A program made the position numbers and the translations under genes. A DNA stretch of 9,149 nt, taken from Spirochaetia bacterium (GTDB lineage: Bacteria; Spirochaetota; Spirochaetia; Treponematales; Breznakiellaceae). Location of the stretch: the NCBI GenBank assembly GCA_025997715.1, contig BNUY01000126.1:1-9149 (forward strand), read 5' to 3'. Shown here one piece after another: positions 1-5,822 of this stretch (its first letter is position 1; each line of letters opens with the position of its first letter). The notes under the pieces were generated by a model that saw only the letters and a program-made list of their open reading frames with translations, was not told where the DNA came from and searched no databases.

Positions 1-147
1 AACCCGAATGAGAAATAACTGCAAGGGTTTTTTCCAAAAAACTGCTAAAAAAGGCAAAAATTGCCAAAACCGGACCTGAATGAAGAGGGGGGATTAATAG
101 ACGGGGTATATCATAGCGGAGTTAGGGCTTAACCATAGGAGTTTGCC
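1..147. other. A-rich upstream leader with small inverted repeats
   Basis: This stretch precedes the first recognisable gene and holds no convincing complete ORF. Bases 1-18 read as five sense codons and TAA, which could be the very end of an upstream gene, but that is too short to support. Two inverted repeats are visible: T6-CC-A6 at 28-41, and GGCAA-AAA-TTGCC at 53-65. Read on the minus strand, the second is followed by six T, as in a weak intrinsic terminator, although no minus-strand gene exists for it to end. AGGAG at 137-141 is the ribosome binding site of the next gene. I could not place a convincing promoter. Confidence 0.5.
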
Positions 148-759
148 ATGAATGATCATTTGCATAGTTTGCTGTCCCTTGCCGAGTTTAAGGCGATTAA
201 TGGCGTTGATGACCGGGATGACGCTATGAGCCGCTATTGTCTTATCACCGCCACCTACAGCATAGAGCAATACTGCCATAGACGGATTCTGAAGAAGAAA
301 CGGGTGGAATATCTCGAATTTACCGGGGATTATGGGTTTCCTGGGTACTGCGTACCCTTGCATGAGTACCCGGTGCGGGAAATTCTGGCGGTGTATCGCT
401 CTCATGCTTTTAAGCAGCCGGAACTGGTAGAGCCGGAATTTTATAAGACAGTCCCGGATTGTGCGGATTTTGAAGATGTGCCGTTTTGCCTCTTTATCGC
501 GCCGGGGTTGAGAATGGTCCGGGGTAGGTCGGCGTTGAAAATCCACTATTGGGCAGGGTATAGGACTGGGGAGGTCCCGGCTGATCTGGCTGCGGCGTGT
601 ATGGAGTTGGCGGCCTGGAATATGGCGCGGTTTCGGGGAAAGAAGATTGGGGTTACCGGGGCGGTGCAGGGGAAAGGGGACGGTGGTGAGCATCTGGAAA
701 TGTCCATGCCGGAGAATGTACGGCTTCTTTTAGAACCGTACCGGAGGCGGATGATATGA
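148..759 (+). CDS. Head-tail connector-like protein (gp6/gp8 adaptor type)
   Basis: The 203-residue product resembles the small helical adaptor proteins (HK97 gp6 or phiE125 gp8 type) that form a ring under the portal and join capsid to tail. What I see is an N-terminal helical part with a Tyr/Ile-rich segment around 28-41, a mixed middle with a YPVREI-type strand near 75-80, and a C-terminal part beginning VPADLAAACMELAAWN at about 143, then a basic patch and an ending in which a MPENVRLLLEPYRR-like helix closes the protein. That ending is typical of the family: a helix of Ala/Leu/Trp, a short loop, then a last helix with Arg. The start has AGGAG six bases upstream. It is first in a chain of overlapping genes whose products continue the tail, which supports the call. 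Another neck protein is the main alternative. Confidence 0.6.
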   Translation: MNDHLHSLLSLAEFKAINGVDDRDDAMSRYCLITATYSIEQYCHRRILKKKRVEYLEFTGDYGFPGYCVPLHEYPVREILAVYRSHAFKQPELVEPEFYKTVPDCADFEDVPFCLFIAPGLRMVRGRSALKIHYWAGYRTGEVPADLAAACMELAAWNMARFRGKKIGVTGAVQGKGDGGEHLEMSMPENVRLLLEPYRRRMI

Positions 760-1163
760 GCAAATTTATAGAAGAAAAGATTGTTGATGGGGTCAAGGAG
801 CTTTTAACCGGACGGGTCAATGCGATTTTGATGGAAATGGAAGATACGATACCGCTTATTGAGTTGGGGGGCGGGATGACGCCTGAGATAGTGCTTGTTC
901 AGGGGGAAACAAAAGAAAAGGACCGGATTATTGGGGTGGAGGTGTATGCCCTGACGGTGAGCTTCCCTATAAGCGGGGAACGGTACGGGTACGCTTATGC
1001 TGCCGCCGTCCATCAGGCTTTGAAAGAAGATCATACCCTGGGGGGCGCGGTGGATTGGACGGTGGTGGCCCGGAAGAAGTATGTGCCGCCGAAACAGCCC
1101 TGCTGCGGGGATTTGTGGGAACTGATTTTGACATTGGTGGTAGGGGTAGAGGGGTTAGTGTGA
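756..1163 (+). CDS. Tail terminator / tail completion-like protein
   Basis: A 135-residue product beginning in an ATGA overlap with the connector gene, with GGAGG at 743-747 eight bases upstream. It opens with a charged helix (about 1-25), continues with beta-strand-like segments including VYALTVSF at 63-70, then a helix YAAAVHQALKED at about 81-92, and ends with KKYVPPK and a hydrophobic strand ELILTLVVGVEG. A helix flanked by strands, with a final strand of this kind, is the pattern of tail-terminator proteins (lambda gpU / HK97 gp10-neighbour class), which cap the tail tube and dock it to the neck. The position between connector and tail tube is the expected one for that role. Family assignment comes from pattern and context only; a minor neck protein of another family is possible. 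Confidence 0.55.
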   Translation: MSKFIEEKIVDGVKELLTGRVNAILMEMEDTIPLIELGGGMTPEIVLVQGETKEKDRIIGVEVYALTVSFPISGERYGYAYAAAVHQALKEDHTLGGAVDWTVVARKKYVPPKQPCCGDLWELILTLVVGVEGLV

Positions 1164-2026
1164 TGACGGTACAGGGGCGTGATTGCACGATTACGCTTAA
1201 AACACAGTACCGGGAAATGGGGCTGCCATACGCCGAGGAAACGATTCGGGAAGCGGTTTCACTTTTGAGGGAAAACCCGGCGATTGAGGGGGACGGGAAC
1301 TGCGGGGCGATTAGAAATAGTGCGGGGGTTACCGGGTGCGTGGTTACGCCGCTGACTATTGAAACGGTTCCTTTGCTTTTTGTGCTGGCTTTGGGGCGGT
1401 CGGGTGTTCCGGTGTTTGTAAGCGAAACCCAAGGTTTGTACCGCCATACCGTAAACCTTTCCGCTATGGAAAATGGGCTGCGCTTTGATTTGATTCAGGA
1501 ACGGGGGGCGGTGCGGACGCTCTATGAGGGGTGCCGGGTTAAGGGCTTTGAATTGCGGATTATGCGGGGAGAAGCCGTCAAGTTGAAATTGGATATTACC
1601 GGGGATCAAGCGCCGGTTACTTATGCCTACCCGGATAGGCTAAGCGTGATTGGTGGAGAACGGTTCAAAGAGGATGGGGTAAGGTACCGGATAAATGGGA
1701 AAGAACAAACAAATATCTATGGGCTGACTATCGCTACCCGGAAAGAGGGGGGGACGCAAACGGAAGTATGGATACACCGGGTTTTAGAGGACACTGCGAT
1801 ACTGCCGCCACTTATTGAGAGTTTGGAAGTTACCGCACAACTGTACCGGGACGAATATGAATATCGATCCTATGGGGTGTTCCGGTTACGGCTTTCCCGG
1901 CTGGTGTTGATGGCTGATGAAACTGACATTACTAGCGGGGATACGGTTATCGGGGCGGTACGGTTCTACTGCGCCGGGTTGTTTACGGCGGATGTGTTCA
2001 CGGCTGATGAGGAGGTCATAGAATGA
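1163..2026 (+). CDS. Major tail tube-like protein
   Basis: I place the start at 1163, where TGATG couples it to the preceding stop and AGAGGGG lies eight bases upstream; this gives 287 residues. The same frame is open from 1055, but that extension overlaps the upstream gene and reads as an out-of-frame shadow. Residues about 60-140 look like a tail-tube fold: a TVPLLFVLALG helix, a strand Tyr-x-His-Thr-Val, an FDLIQERG strand, then the telling LYEGCRVKGFELRI at 120-133, a pattern common in phage tube subunits (a Tyr-x-Gly-Cys-Lys/Arg-Val strand followed by Leu/Ile-rich strand and a glycine turn). The second half repeats beta-rich character with a VTAQLYRDEYEYR stretch. Such proteins polymerise into the tube through which DNA passes. 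It overlaps the next gene by four bases. Confidence 0.55.
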   Translation: MTVQGRDCTITLKTQYREMGLPYAEETIREAVSLLRENPAIEGDGNCGAIRNSAGVTGCVVTPLTIETVPLLFVLALGRSGVPVFVSETQGLYRHTVNLSAMENGLRFDLIQERGAVRTLYEGCRVKGFELRIMRGEAVKLKLDITGDQAPVTYAYPDRLSVIGGERFKEDGVRYRINGKEQTNIYGLTIATRKEGGTQTEVWIHRVLEDTAILPPLIESLEVTAQLYRDEYEYRSYGVFRLRLSRLVLMADETDITSGDTVIGAVRFYCAGLFTADVFTADEEVIE

Positions 2027-3522
2027 GGTTTTATGACATCGATACTGCGCTTAGTGAAGCCATAGAGAAAGGAACTAGCCCGGTGCGGGTGCGGATTAGC
2101 CTTGACTGGTCGGGGAATGGTCATGTTGAAACGGTGTTTGAAAAGGACATTATTGAAGCTTCGTTTACCGGGTTAAAGGAGGCTGCCGGGGGGACTACGG
2201 CGCGGGGGGAGGTGTTACTTGACAATACCTATGGGGCTTATGCGTGTGGTGGTACAGGTTCTGCGAACCTCGGTTCGGGGCGGGAGGTGCGGATTAGTTT
2301 TTCTGTTGGGGATGGTCTGCCCTATTTTGAGCGGTTTGTCTTTTTTGTGGATGATAAGGGGTTTCAGGATGTGCGGGGGCCGGGGCGGCGGGTACGGCTG
2401 ACGCTGCGGGATAGGGCGGCGGTGTTGCGAAAAACTGATGAAAGCAGGGATTGGACTATGCCATCGGTGTTTGTCTACTCGTTGGTGTGCGATAAGACCC
2501 AGCCGGAAAAATCGCTGGTTCATTTGATTGCGCAACGGGCGGGGTTGGGGGTTAATGATATTGATTGCGCTACGATTCCGGTTTCTTTGCCATACGCCAG
2601 GATTACAAAAAATGTGTGGGCGGAACTTTCGGAACTGGCTACGGCGTACCGGTGCCACTTGGAATGTCCGGTAGAAAAGCCTCTGGTATTTGCCCATTCA
2701 CCGTACCAAAGTGAAGTATTTGATGTTGATGAGGCTTCCTACACGTTTAAGGGCAGCGATATTTTTTATCTGCGGTTTACAGAATGTGCGGAGCAGTACT
2801 GTAATGCGGTGCGGCTTAAAATAAATATACCGGTTGCTCTGGAAAAACAGGAAATCTGGCGGTATTGCGATCCCCCGGTGGTGTATAACGAATATTTGAC
2901 TCCCCGGTATCCGTTTCGGTTTCCTGCAATACGAGAAATAGAGAAACCGGGATATGAGGCGCGGTACATGGTTAAGGATGGCGATGAGGATCGGGCGGTG
3001 ATTTATGCGGACAGTATTGACACCCAGGAAGAAGCAGAATTGCGGCTTGGGTTTGATGGGGGAGCTTTCCGGTATTCCGCTTATGATGTTACAAGCCACC
3101 GGGACCGGGCTGGTATTACCTTACACCGTGATGGAGATGGCGATCTCTATGGGGCGGCGATTTATGGACGGCCTATTGTGTTGGATTTAAACCGCTCATG
3201 CTTCCTTAAGGATACGGCGGCGGTGATGTTGCGGGGGACGGCGGCATTGAATGTTACCGGGTCGTATTTTTCGGAGGATTTGATTGATGGGAAACCACAG
3301 TATGAAGATTGGGCGAAGAGGGAATTGGCGGAACGGCTGTGGGATAGACGGGAGATTACGGTCAAGACACATAGGGGGGTGTTTCATGCGCGGGTGGGGG
3401 CAGTGGTTATGGTACATACGGAAGAAGAAATGGTACGGGGGACGGTGAACGCACTATCACTGCGGTATAAACGGGGCGCTGCTTTTGTGGCGGAATTTAG
3501 GATTACGGAGGTATCGGTATGA
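2023..3522 (+). CDS. Baseplate hub / tail-tip-like structural protein
   Basis: A 499-residue protein starting in an ATGA overlap with GGAGG at 2011-2015. The N-terminal 140 residues are beta-rich (VRVRISLDW, VRISFSV, VFFVDD, VRLTLRDR), like the first domain of gp27/hub proteins. A helix-rich segment with LVHLIAQRAG and, from 198, VWAELSELATAYRCHLEC then gives way to strands; this layout (N-terminal barrel, short helical insert asking for a 'virtual' peptide-like contact, second barrel) recalls hub proteins of the gp27/gpD class. The C-terminal half is mixed, with a charged helix AKRELAERLWDRREI near 440 and a final barrel-like segment. A hub joins the tail tube to fibres and cell-puncturing parts. 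No peptidase or lysozyme motif is visible within it. A Tal-like tail protein is the alternative. There is no gene between it and the tail tube. Confidence 0.5.
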   Translation: MRFYDIDTALSEAIEKGTSPVRVRISLDWSGNGHVETVFEKDIIEASFTGLKEAAGGTTARGEVLLDNTYGAYACGGTGSANLGSGREVRISFSVGDGLPYFERFVFFVDDKGFQDVRGPGRRVRLTLRDRAAVLRKTDESRDWTMPSVFVYSLVCDKTQPEKSLVHLIAQRAGLGVNDIDCATIPVSLPYARITKNVWAELSELATAYRCHLECPVEKPLVFAHSPYQSEVFDVDEASYTFKGSDIFYLRFTECAEQYCNAVRLKINIPVALEKQEIWRYCDPPVVYNEYLTPRYPFRFPAIREIEKPGYEARYMVKDGDEDRAVIYADSIDTQEEAELRLGFDGGAFRYSAYDVTSHRDRAGITLHRDGDGDLYGAAIYGRPIVLDLNRSCFLKDTAAVMLRGTAALNVTGSYFSEDLIDGKPQYEDWAKRELAERLWDRREITVKTHRGVFHARVGAVVMVHTEEEMVRGTVNALSLRYKRGAAFVAEFRITEVSV

Positions 3523-3662
3523 CTGATGAGGACAGGCGATTGTTTATTGAGAGTATTGCGGAGATGAAGGAACTCAAAGGTGAGATGAGGGAATTCAAAG
3601 AACATTTTCGGGAACGGGTTGAACGGCTTGAAAAAAAGATTTGGAACGGGGACGGGATATGA
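3519..3662 (+). CDS. Small coiled-coil protein, XhlA-like without a membrane segment
   Basis: This 47-residue ORF starts in ATGA overlap with the hub gene stop, with CGGAGG at 3506-3511 seven bases before it. The product is almost entirely one charged helix: Glu/Lys/Arg alternate with Ile, Met, Leu, Phe and Val at positions that can form heptads (I10, I13, M16, L19, M23, F26, F30, V34, L37, I41), ending Trp-Asn-Gly-Asp-Gly-Ile. This looks like the N-terminal coiled coil of XhlA-type lysis helper proteins, which normally continue into a C-terminal transmembrane helix. Here a stop follows and a separate membrane peptide begins immediately. The pairing is my inference; the coding status rests on the SD site, coupling and composition. 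Confidence 0.6.
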   Translation: MTDEDRRLFIESIAEMKELKGEMREFKEHFRERVERLEKKIWNGDGI

Positions 3663-3745
3663 AAGCTACCTTTAGCCTGCTGATTGCTTCGGCGGCCTTG
3701 GTGGTTAGCATTATTATTAACTTTTTTAGGAATGGAGTGAAATGA
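3659..3745 (+). CDS. 28-residue single-span membrane peptide
   Basis: The start overlaps the previous stop as ATGA, and its TGA overlaps the start of the peptidase gene, so the peptide bridges two coupled genes. The translation begins Met-Lys-Ala-Thr-Phe, then runs as an unbroken hydrophobic helix through Leu-Leu-Ile, Leu-Val-Val and Ile-Ile-Ile to about residue 23, and ends Arg-Asn-Gly-Val-Lys. That is the size and layout of a minimal membrane anchor or small holin-like peptide, with one positive residue at the front and two at the end. Together with the preceding coiled coil it would rebuild an XhlA-like protein in two pieces. No strong SD is seen (only GGGGACGGG), so it may depend on coupling. 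Confidence 0.55.
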   Translation: MKATFSLLIASAALVVSIIINFFRNGVK

Positions 3746-4257
3746 TGGGGTTGAAATGGAAAGCGGTTTTTGACAATGAAAAGCGGGAGTTTGACCGGAT
3801 GACGGAGGTGGAAAAGTTCCGGTACTTTTTACTGCTTCAATATAATTCGCCCTATGGGTGGGGGAAGGAAAACCCGGAAAGTTCGGATTGTTCGGGGGCG
3901 GTCTGTTTGGCCCTGTGTGCGGCTACCGGGTATTTTATTCGTACTACGGCGGATGATTTGTTTAAGCGGGTGTTTACGGTACAGAAGCCGGCGGCGGGGA
4001 GCATTACGGCGGCGTTTTTTGTTGACGGGTCGGGGAAGGCCGGGCATGTGGCGGGGTTTGTCGGGGATGGGGTGATACTTAATTCCCAGGAAGGAGGGGC
4101 GCAAGTAAAGGGGCTGGAAGGGATTTCATCATGGTTCTGGAATAAAGGAGTGACTACGGCGGTGCGGGGGTTGGACCGGGAGGTGTTGGCGCGGCTTGCT
4201 GATGAGGGAAAAACACGGTTCGGGCTTGATAGTGAATTGAGCTACTATTTTGATTAA
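3742..4257 (+). CDS. NlpC/P60-family cell wall peptidase (endolysin or tail-associated hydrolase)
   Basis: The 171-residue product has the NlpC/P60 signature: YGWGKENPESSDCSG at 38-52 places the nucleophile Cys50 in the Asp-Cys-Ser-Gly motif, GKAGHVAGFVGDG at 98-110 supplies His102, and Asn114 in ILNSQ is the likely third polar residue. These enzymes cut peptide stems of peptidoglycan. The start could be ATG at 3742 or the adjacent ATG at 3745; GGAG at 3734-3737 suits the second slightly better. No signal peptide is seen, so release would need a holin, and holin-like genes lie on both sides. The domain fills roughly residues 15-125; the rest is charged and helical with a Tyr-Tyr-Phe end. Alternatively it is a hub-linked hydrolase like lambda gpK, since the hub gene is close by. 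The enzyme family is secure; its role in lysis is inferred. Confidence 0.8.
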   Translation: MMGLKWKAVFDNEKREFDRMTEVEKFRYFLLLQYNSPYGWGKENPESSDCSGAVCLALCAATGYFIRTTADDLFKRVFTVQKPAAGSITAAFFVDGSGKAGHVAGFVGDGVILNSQEGGAQVKGLEGISSWFWNKGVTTAVRGLDREVLARLADEGKTRFGLDSELSYYFD

Positions 4258-4269
4258 GGGGGTATAAGG

Positions 4270-4446
4270 ATGGCAAAGGGGAAAGAGAAATTGTGTATTG
4301 ACTGTTTGCATTGTAAGGCATCGGCACAGTCAACGGTGTACCGGTGGCTATGCTTTTACAGTCGTGCAAAACGCAGCGCCAACTATCAGGAAATCTACTG
4401 GATCATCAGAAAACCATGCAGGGCTTTTAAAAGCATGGAGGATTAA
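4270..4446 (+). CDS. 58-residue Cys-rich putative zinc-binding protein
   Basis: The start has AGGGGG seven bases upstream (4257-4262). The product opens with basic residues and then CIDCLHCK, giving Cys9, Cys12 and Cys15 in a CxxCxxC array, followed by Cys28 in a Trp-Leu-Cys-Phe context and Cys50 in Lys-Pro-Cys-Arg-Ala-Phe. Short phage proteins with CxxCxxC at the front and a Pro-Cys-x-x-Phe end are commonly metal-binding, so a zinc ribbon or similar fold is likely. Nothing shows a specific function. It lies between the peptidase and the holin-like gene, and its sequence has less of the G-runs common in neighbours. Confidence 0.6.
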   Translation: MAKGKEKLCIDCLHCKASAQSTVYRWLCFYSRAKRSANYQEIYWIIRKPCRAFKSMED

Positions 4447-4451
4447 ACGGT

Positions 4452-4817
4452 ATGAGCGATAGTGACGGGATTCAGATTTCCGATAAGGCAAGCTGGGAGC
4501 ATACGGGGCGGGATTTGTGGATCATCCTGGGTAAGCGGGTCATTGCTTTGCCGTCTAAGATGCTGGGGTTTAAGCCCTTCTGTTTGTACCTTGCGACGTG
4601 GCTTTTAATGCAGGGGCTGATTCGGGATTGGATTTGGTTTGCCGTAATGGTGATGGTGTTGTTTGGGATTGTGGGGCTTAAAGTTATTACCCGATGGAGG
4701 AATGAGCATGAAGGATTTTTGGAAGGGGCTTATCACCGGGGCGGCAGGGGTTCTCCTGGTGGTGGTGATAGTGGTGGCGATTCGGTTTTTCCAGGAGAAA
4801 GACCGGGTACTGAATGA
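4452..4817 (+). CDS. Two-helix membrane protein, holin-like
   Basis: The 121-residue product has a hydrophilic N-terminus, a basic stretch, and two closely spaced hydrophobic segments at about 42-57 and 60-79 separated only by Arg-Asp; RWRNEH follows. Two spans with a very short turn and both ends cytoplasmic is the layout of class II holins, which form the inner-membrane lesion that releases endolysin. The C-terminal tail from about 85 onward is Gly/Ser/Pro-rich and is encoded inside the next gene's membrane-helix coding region in another frame (4708-4817), so its composition may simply reflect that overlap. GGAGG lies at 4437-4441, ten bases from the ATG. The stop at 4815-4817 sits at an ATGA with the downstream frame. 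Function is inferred from topology and neighbours. Confidence 0.55.
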   Translation: MSDSDGIQISDKASWEHTGRDLWIILGKRVIALPSKMLGFKPFCLYLATWLLMQGLIRDWIWFAVMVMVLFGIVGLKVITRWRNEHEGFLEGAYHRGGRGSPGGGDSGGDSVFPGERPGTE

Positions 4818-4998
4818 GATTAAGGAGCAGGAACATGAAATACAAATACTGCGGGAGGATTACGGCGCTCGTGATCCTCGTGAGTTTCTTGACGGGGTTC
4901 CCGGTGTTCGGGGAGCCGTTGATAGCGCCACCGAAGAATTCAGCCGAAAACGGGATGCGGCTATTCAGCGAATTCGAGGTGGACTTGCTGATAGATGA
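4708..4998 (+). CDS. i-spanin-like (Rz-like) membrane-anchored protein
   Basis: I choose ATG 4708 because GGAGG at 4696-4700 is seven bases upstream; ATG 4702 and an in-frame 4663 ATG are too near or unsupported. The 96-residue product has a short basic-flanked N-terminus, a membrane helix at about 8-28 (LITGAAGVLLVVVIVVAIRF), then a charged heptad-like helix ending near 49 and a second helix at about 72-94. That is Rz topology: inner-membrane anchor with a periplasmic coiled coil. A secreted-protein gene begins inside it in another frame, as Rz1 does within Rz. Its first 110 bases overlap the holin-like gene and its last 164 overlap the next one. Gly-Val-Pro-Gly-Val-Arg-Gly at 63-69 is a distinctive loop. 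I rank it as a good candidate but not proven. Confidence 0.55.
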   Translation: MKDFWKGLITGAAGVLLVVVIVVAIRFFQEKDRVLNEIKEQEHEIQILREDYGARDPREFLDGVPGVRGAVDSATEEFSRKRDAAIQRIRGGLADR

Positions 4999-5257
4999 CA
5001 TAACTACGGCGGCGGTGGAAGCGATTGAACAAGCGGCGGCAGAGGCGGCAAAGGCGGCGGCGATTGCGGGGATTGAACGCGAGGCGGTATTGCTGCGGGA
5101 TCGGGCGGCGGCGGTGAGGGAGGCGAACCATTGGAAAACGGAATACAAGATGGTTAAGGGCCGGGGTGTTAGGAATATGGTGATTACCGGAGTGGTTTGT
5201 CTGCTGGGGGGGCTTGCTATCGGGATTGGCGGCGGTTTGATTTTGGGGAGGAGATAA
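4835..5257 (+). CDS. Secreted protein with C-terminal membrane anchor, spanin candidate
   Basis: ATG 4835 is preceded by TAAGGAG at 4821-4827, seven bases away, and is better than an in-frame ATG at 4814. The 140-residue product starts with a Sec-type signal: Lys/Arg-rich head, hydrophobic core at 9-22, and a possible cleavage after Val-Phe-Gly at 26. There is no lipobox cysteine; Cys6 is too early. Then come a Pro-containing linker (PLIAPP), an Ala-rich amphipathic helix at about 58-97, and a C-terminal transmembrane helix at about 115-137 ending Gly-Arg-Arg. An N-terminal export signal with a C-terminal anchor is like a unimolecular spanin, except for the lipoprotein signal. Its first 164 bases lie in the preceding gene in a different frame, the way o-spanin genes often do. 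Other possibility: an exported envelope protein unrelated to lysis. Confidence 0.5.
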   Translation: MKYKYCGRITALVILVSFLTGFPVFGEPLIAPPKNSAENGMRLFSEFEVDLLIDDITTAAVEAIEQAAAEAAKAAAIAGIEREAVLLRDRAAAVREANHWKTEYKMVKGRGVRNMVITGVVCLLGGLAIGIGGGLILGRR

Positions 5258-5259
5258 TT

Positions 5260-5811
5260 TTGAAAGACAGGATTCGGGTTAAGGGGATGGTCACGGTGCG
5301 GGTGCTGGATCAAGACGGGAATATCAAGCGGAGGACGCCTGGTTTGTTTAGCCGGCTGTTACGGCTCCAGGGGCAGCCGATGGAGTACCGGCGGCACAAT
5401 ATTGTTACCCGGCAGGGGGATGCGATGATTGCTGACGCTTTGCTGCCTACGCCGGGTAAGGTGAAAGTTTCCAGTGCGGCGGGGTTTATCCAGGTGGGGA
5501 CGGGGTGGACGGGGAATAGTACAAAGACTAATACCCGGTGCAATACGCCTACCGGTGCAATGAAAGCTCTGGATGCCGGATACCCCGCGCTGAAAGCGGC
5601 GTGGGGGGCTACCGGGGATACTACGCTGATTTACCGGGCAAGTTTTGCGGCGGGGGCGCTTAACGCTAACGGTATTAATGAGGCTTGCCTTTTGAATGGA
5701 AATGCGGCGGCTTCTTTCAATTTGGCATACGCGCAGATTACGCCGGTAGTAAATGTAACAACCAGCGATACATTACAAGTGCAATGGGAAATTACCATTC
5801 TCGGGCAGTAA
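5260..5811 (+). CDS. Tail fibre-like structural protein
   Basis: The start is TTG at 5260, with GGGGAGGAG at 5246-5253 six bases upstream; the frame is open to 5197, but those codons lie in the end of the previous gene. This gives 183 residues. The N-terminus MVTVRVLDQDGNIKRRTPG from about residue 10 and HNIVTRQGDAMIADALL from about 46 match the layout common in phage fibre or virion surface proteins: a short strand ending Asp-x-Asp-Gly-Asn, a loop, then Asn-Leu/Ile-Val-Thr-x-x-Gly followed by a helix. The rest is Ala/Thr/Asn-rich, beta-like and low in charge (GAMKALDAGYP, AAASFNLAYAQI), ending in a strand VQWEITILGQ. It stands just before the large fibre gene, with one AGGAGG SD between them. 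Family name is uncertain. Confidence 0.5.
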   Translation: MKDRIRVKGMVTVRVLDQDGNIKRRTPGLFSRLLRLQGQPMEYRRHNIVTRQGDAMIADALLPTPGKVKVSSAAGFIQVGTGWTGNSTKTNTRCNTPTGAMKALDAGYPALKAAWGATGDTTLIYRASFAAGALNANGINEACLLNGNAAASFNLAYAQITPVVNVTTSDTLQVQWEITILGQ

Positions 5812-5822
5812 GGAGGTAAAGG

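Noticed and set aside
1055..1162. Extra N-terminal 36 codons for the tail-tube-like gene.
   Set aside because: They overlap the upstream gene out of frame, carry no SD, and the 1163 start has coupling and a good SD.
2215..3605. Several long minus-strand ORFs opposite the hub gene.
   Set aside because: They are shadows: low-complexity Arg/Pro/His-rich translations antisense to a well-supported gene, without SD sites.
4814..4834. ATG at 4814 as start of the secreted protein.
   Set aside because: It adds a basic heptapeptide before the signal sequence, and the SD at 4821-4827 lies downstream of it and fits the 4835 start.
4835..4912. Lipoprotein signal for the spanin candidate.
   Set aside because: No cysteine follows the hydrophobic core; Cys6 lies before it, so a standard lipobox is absent.
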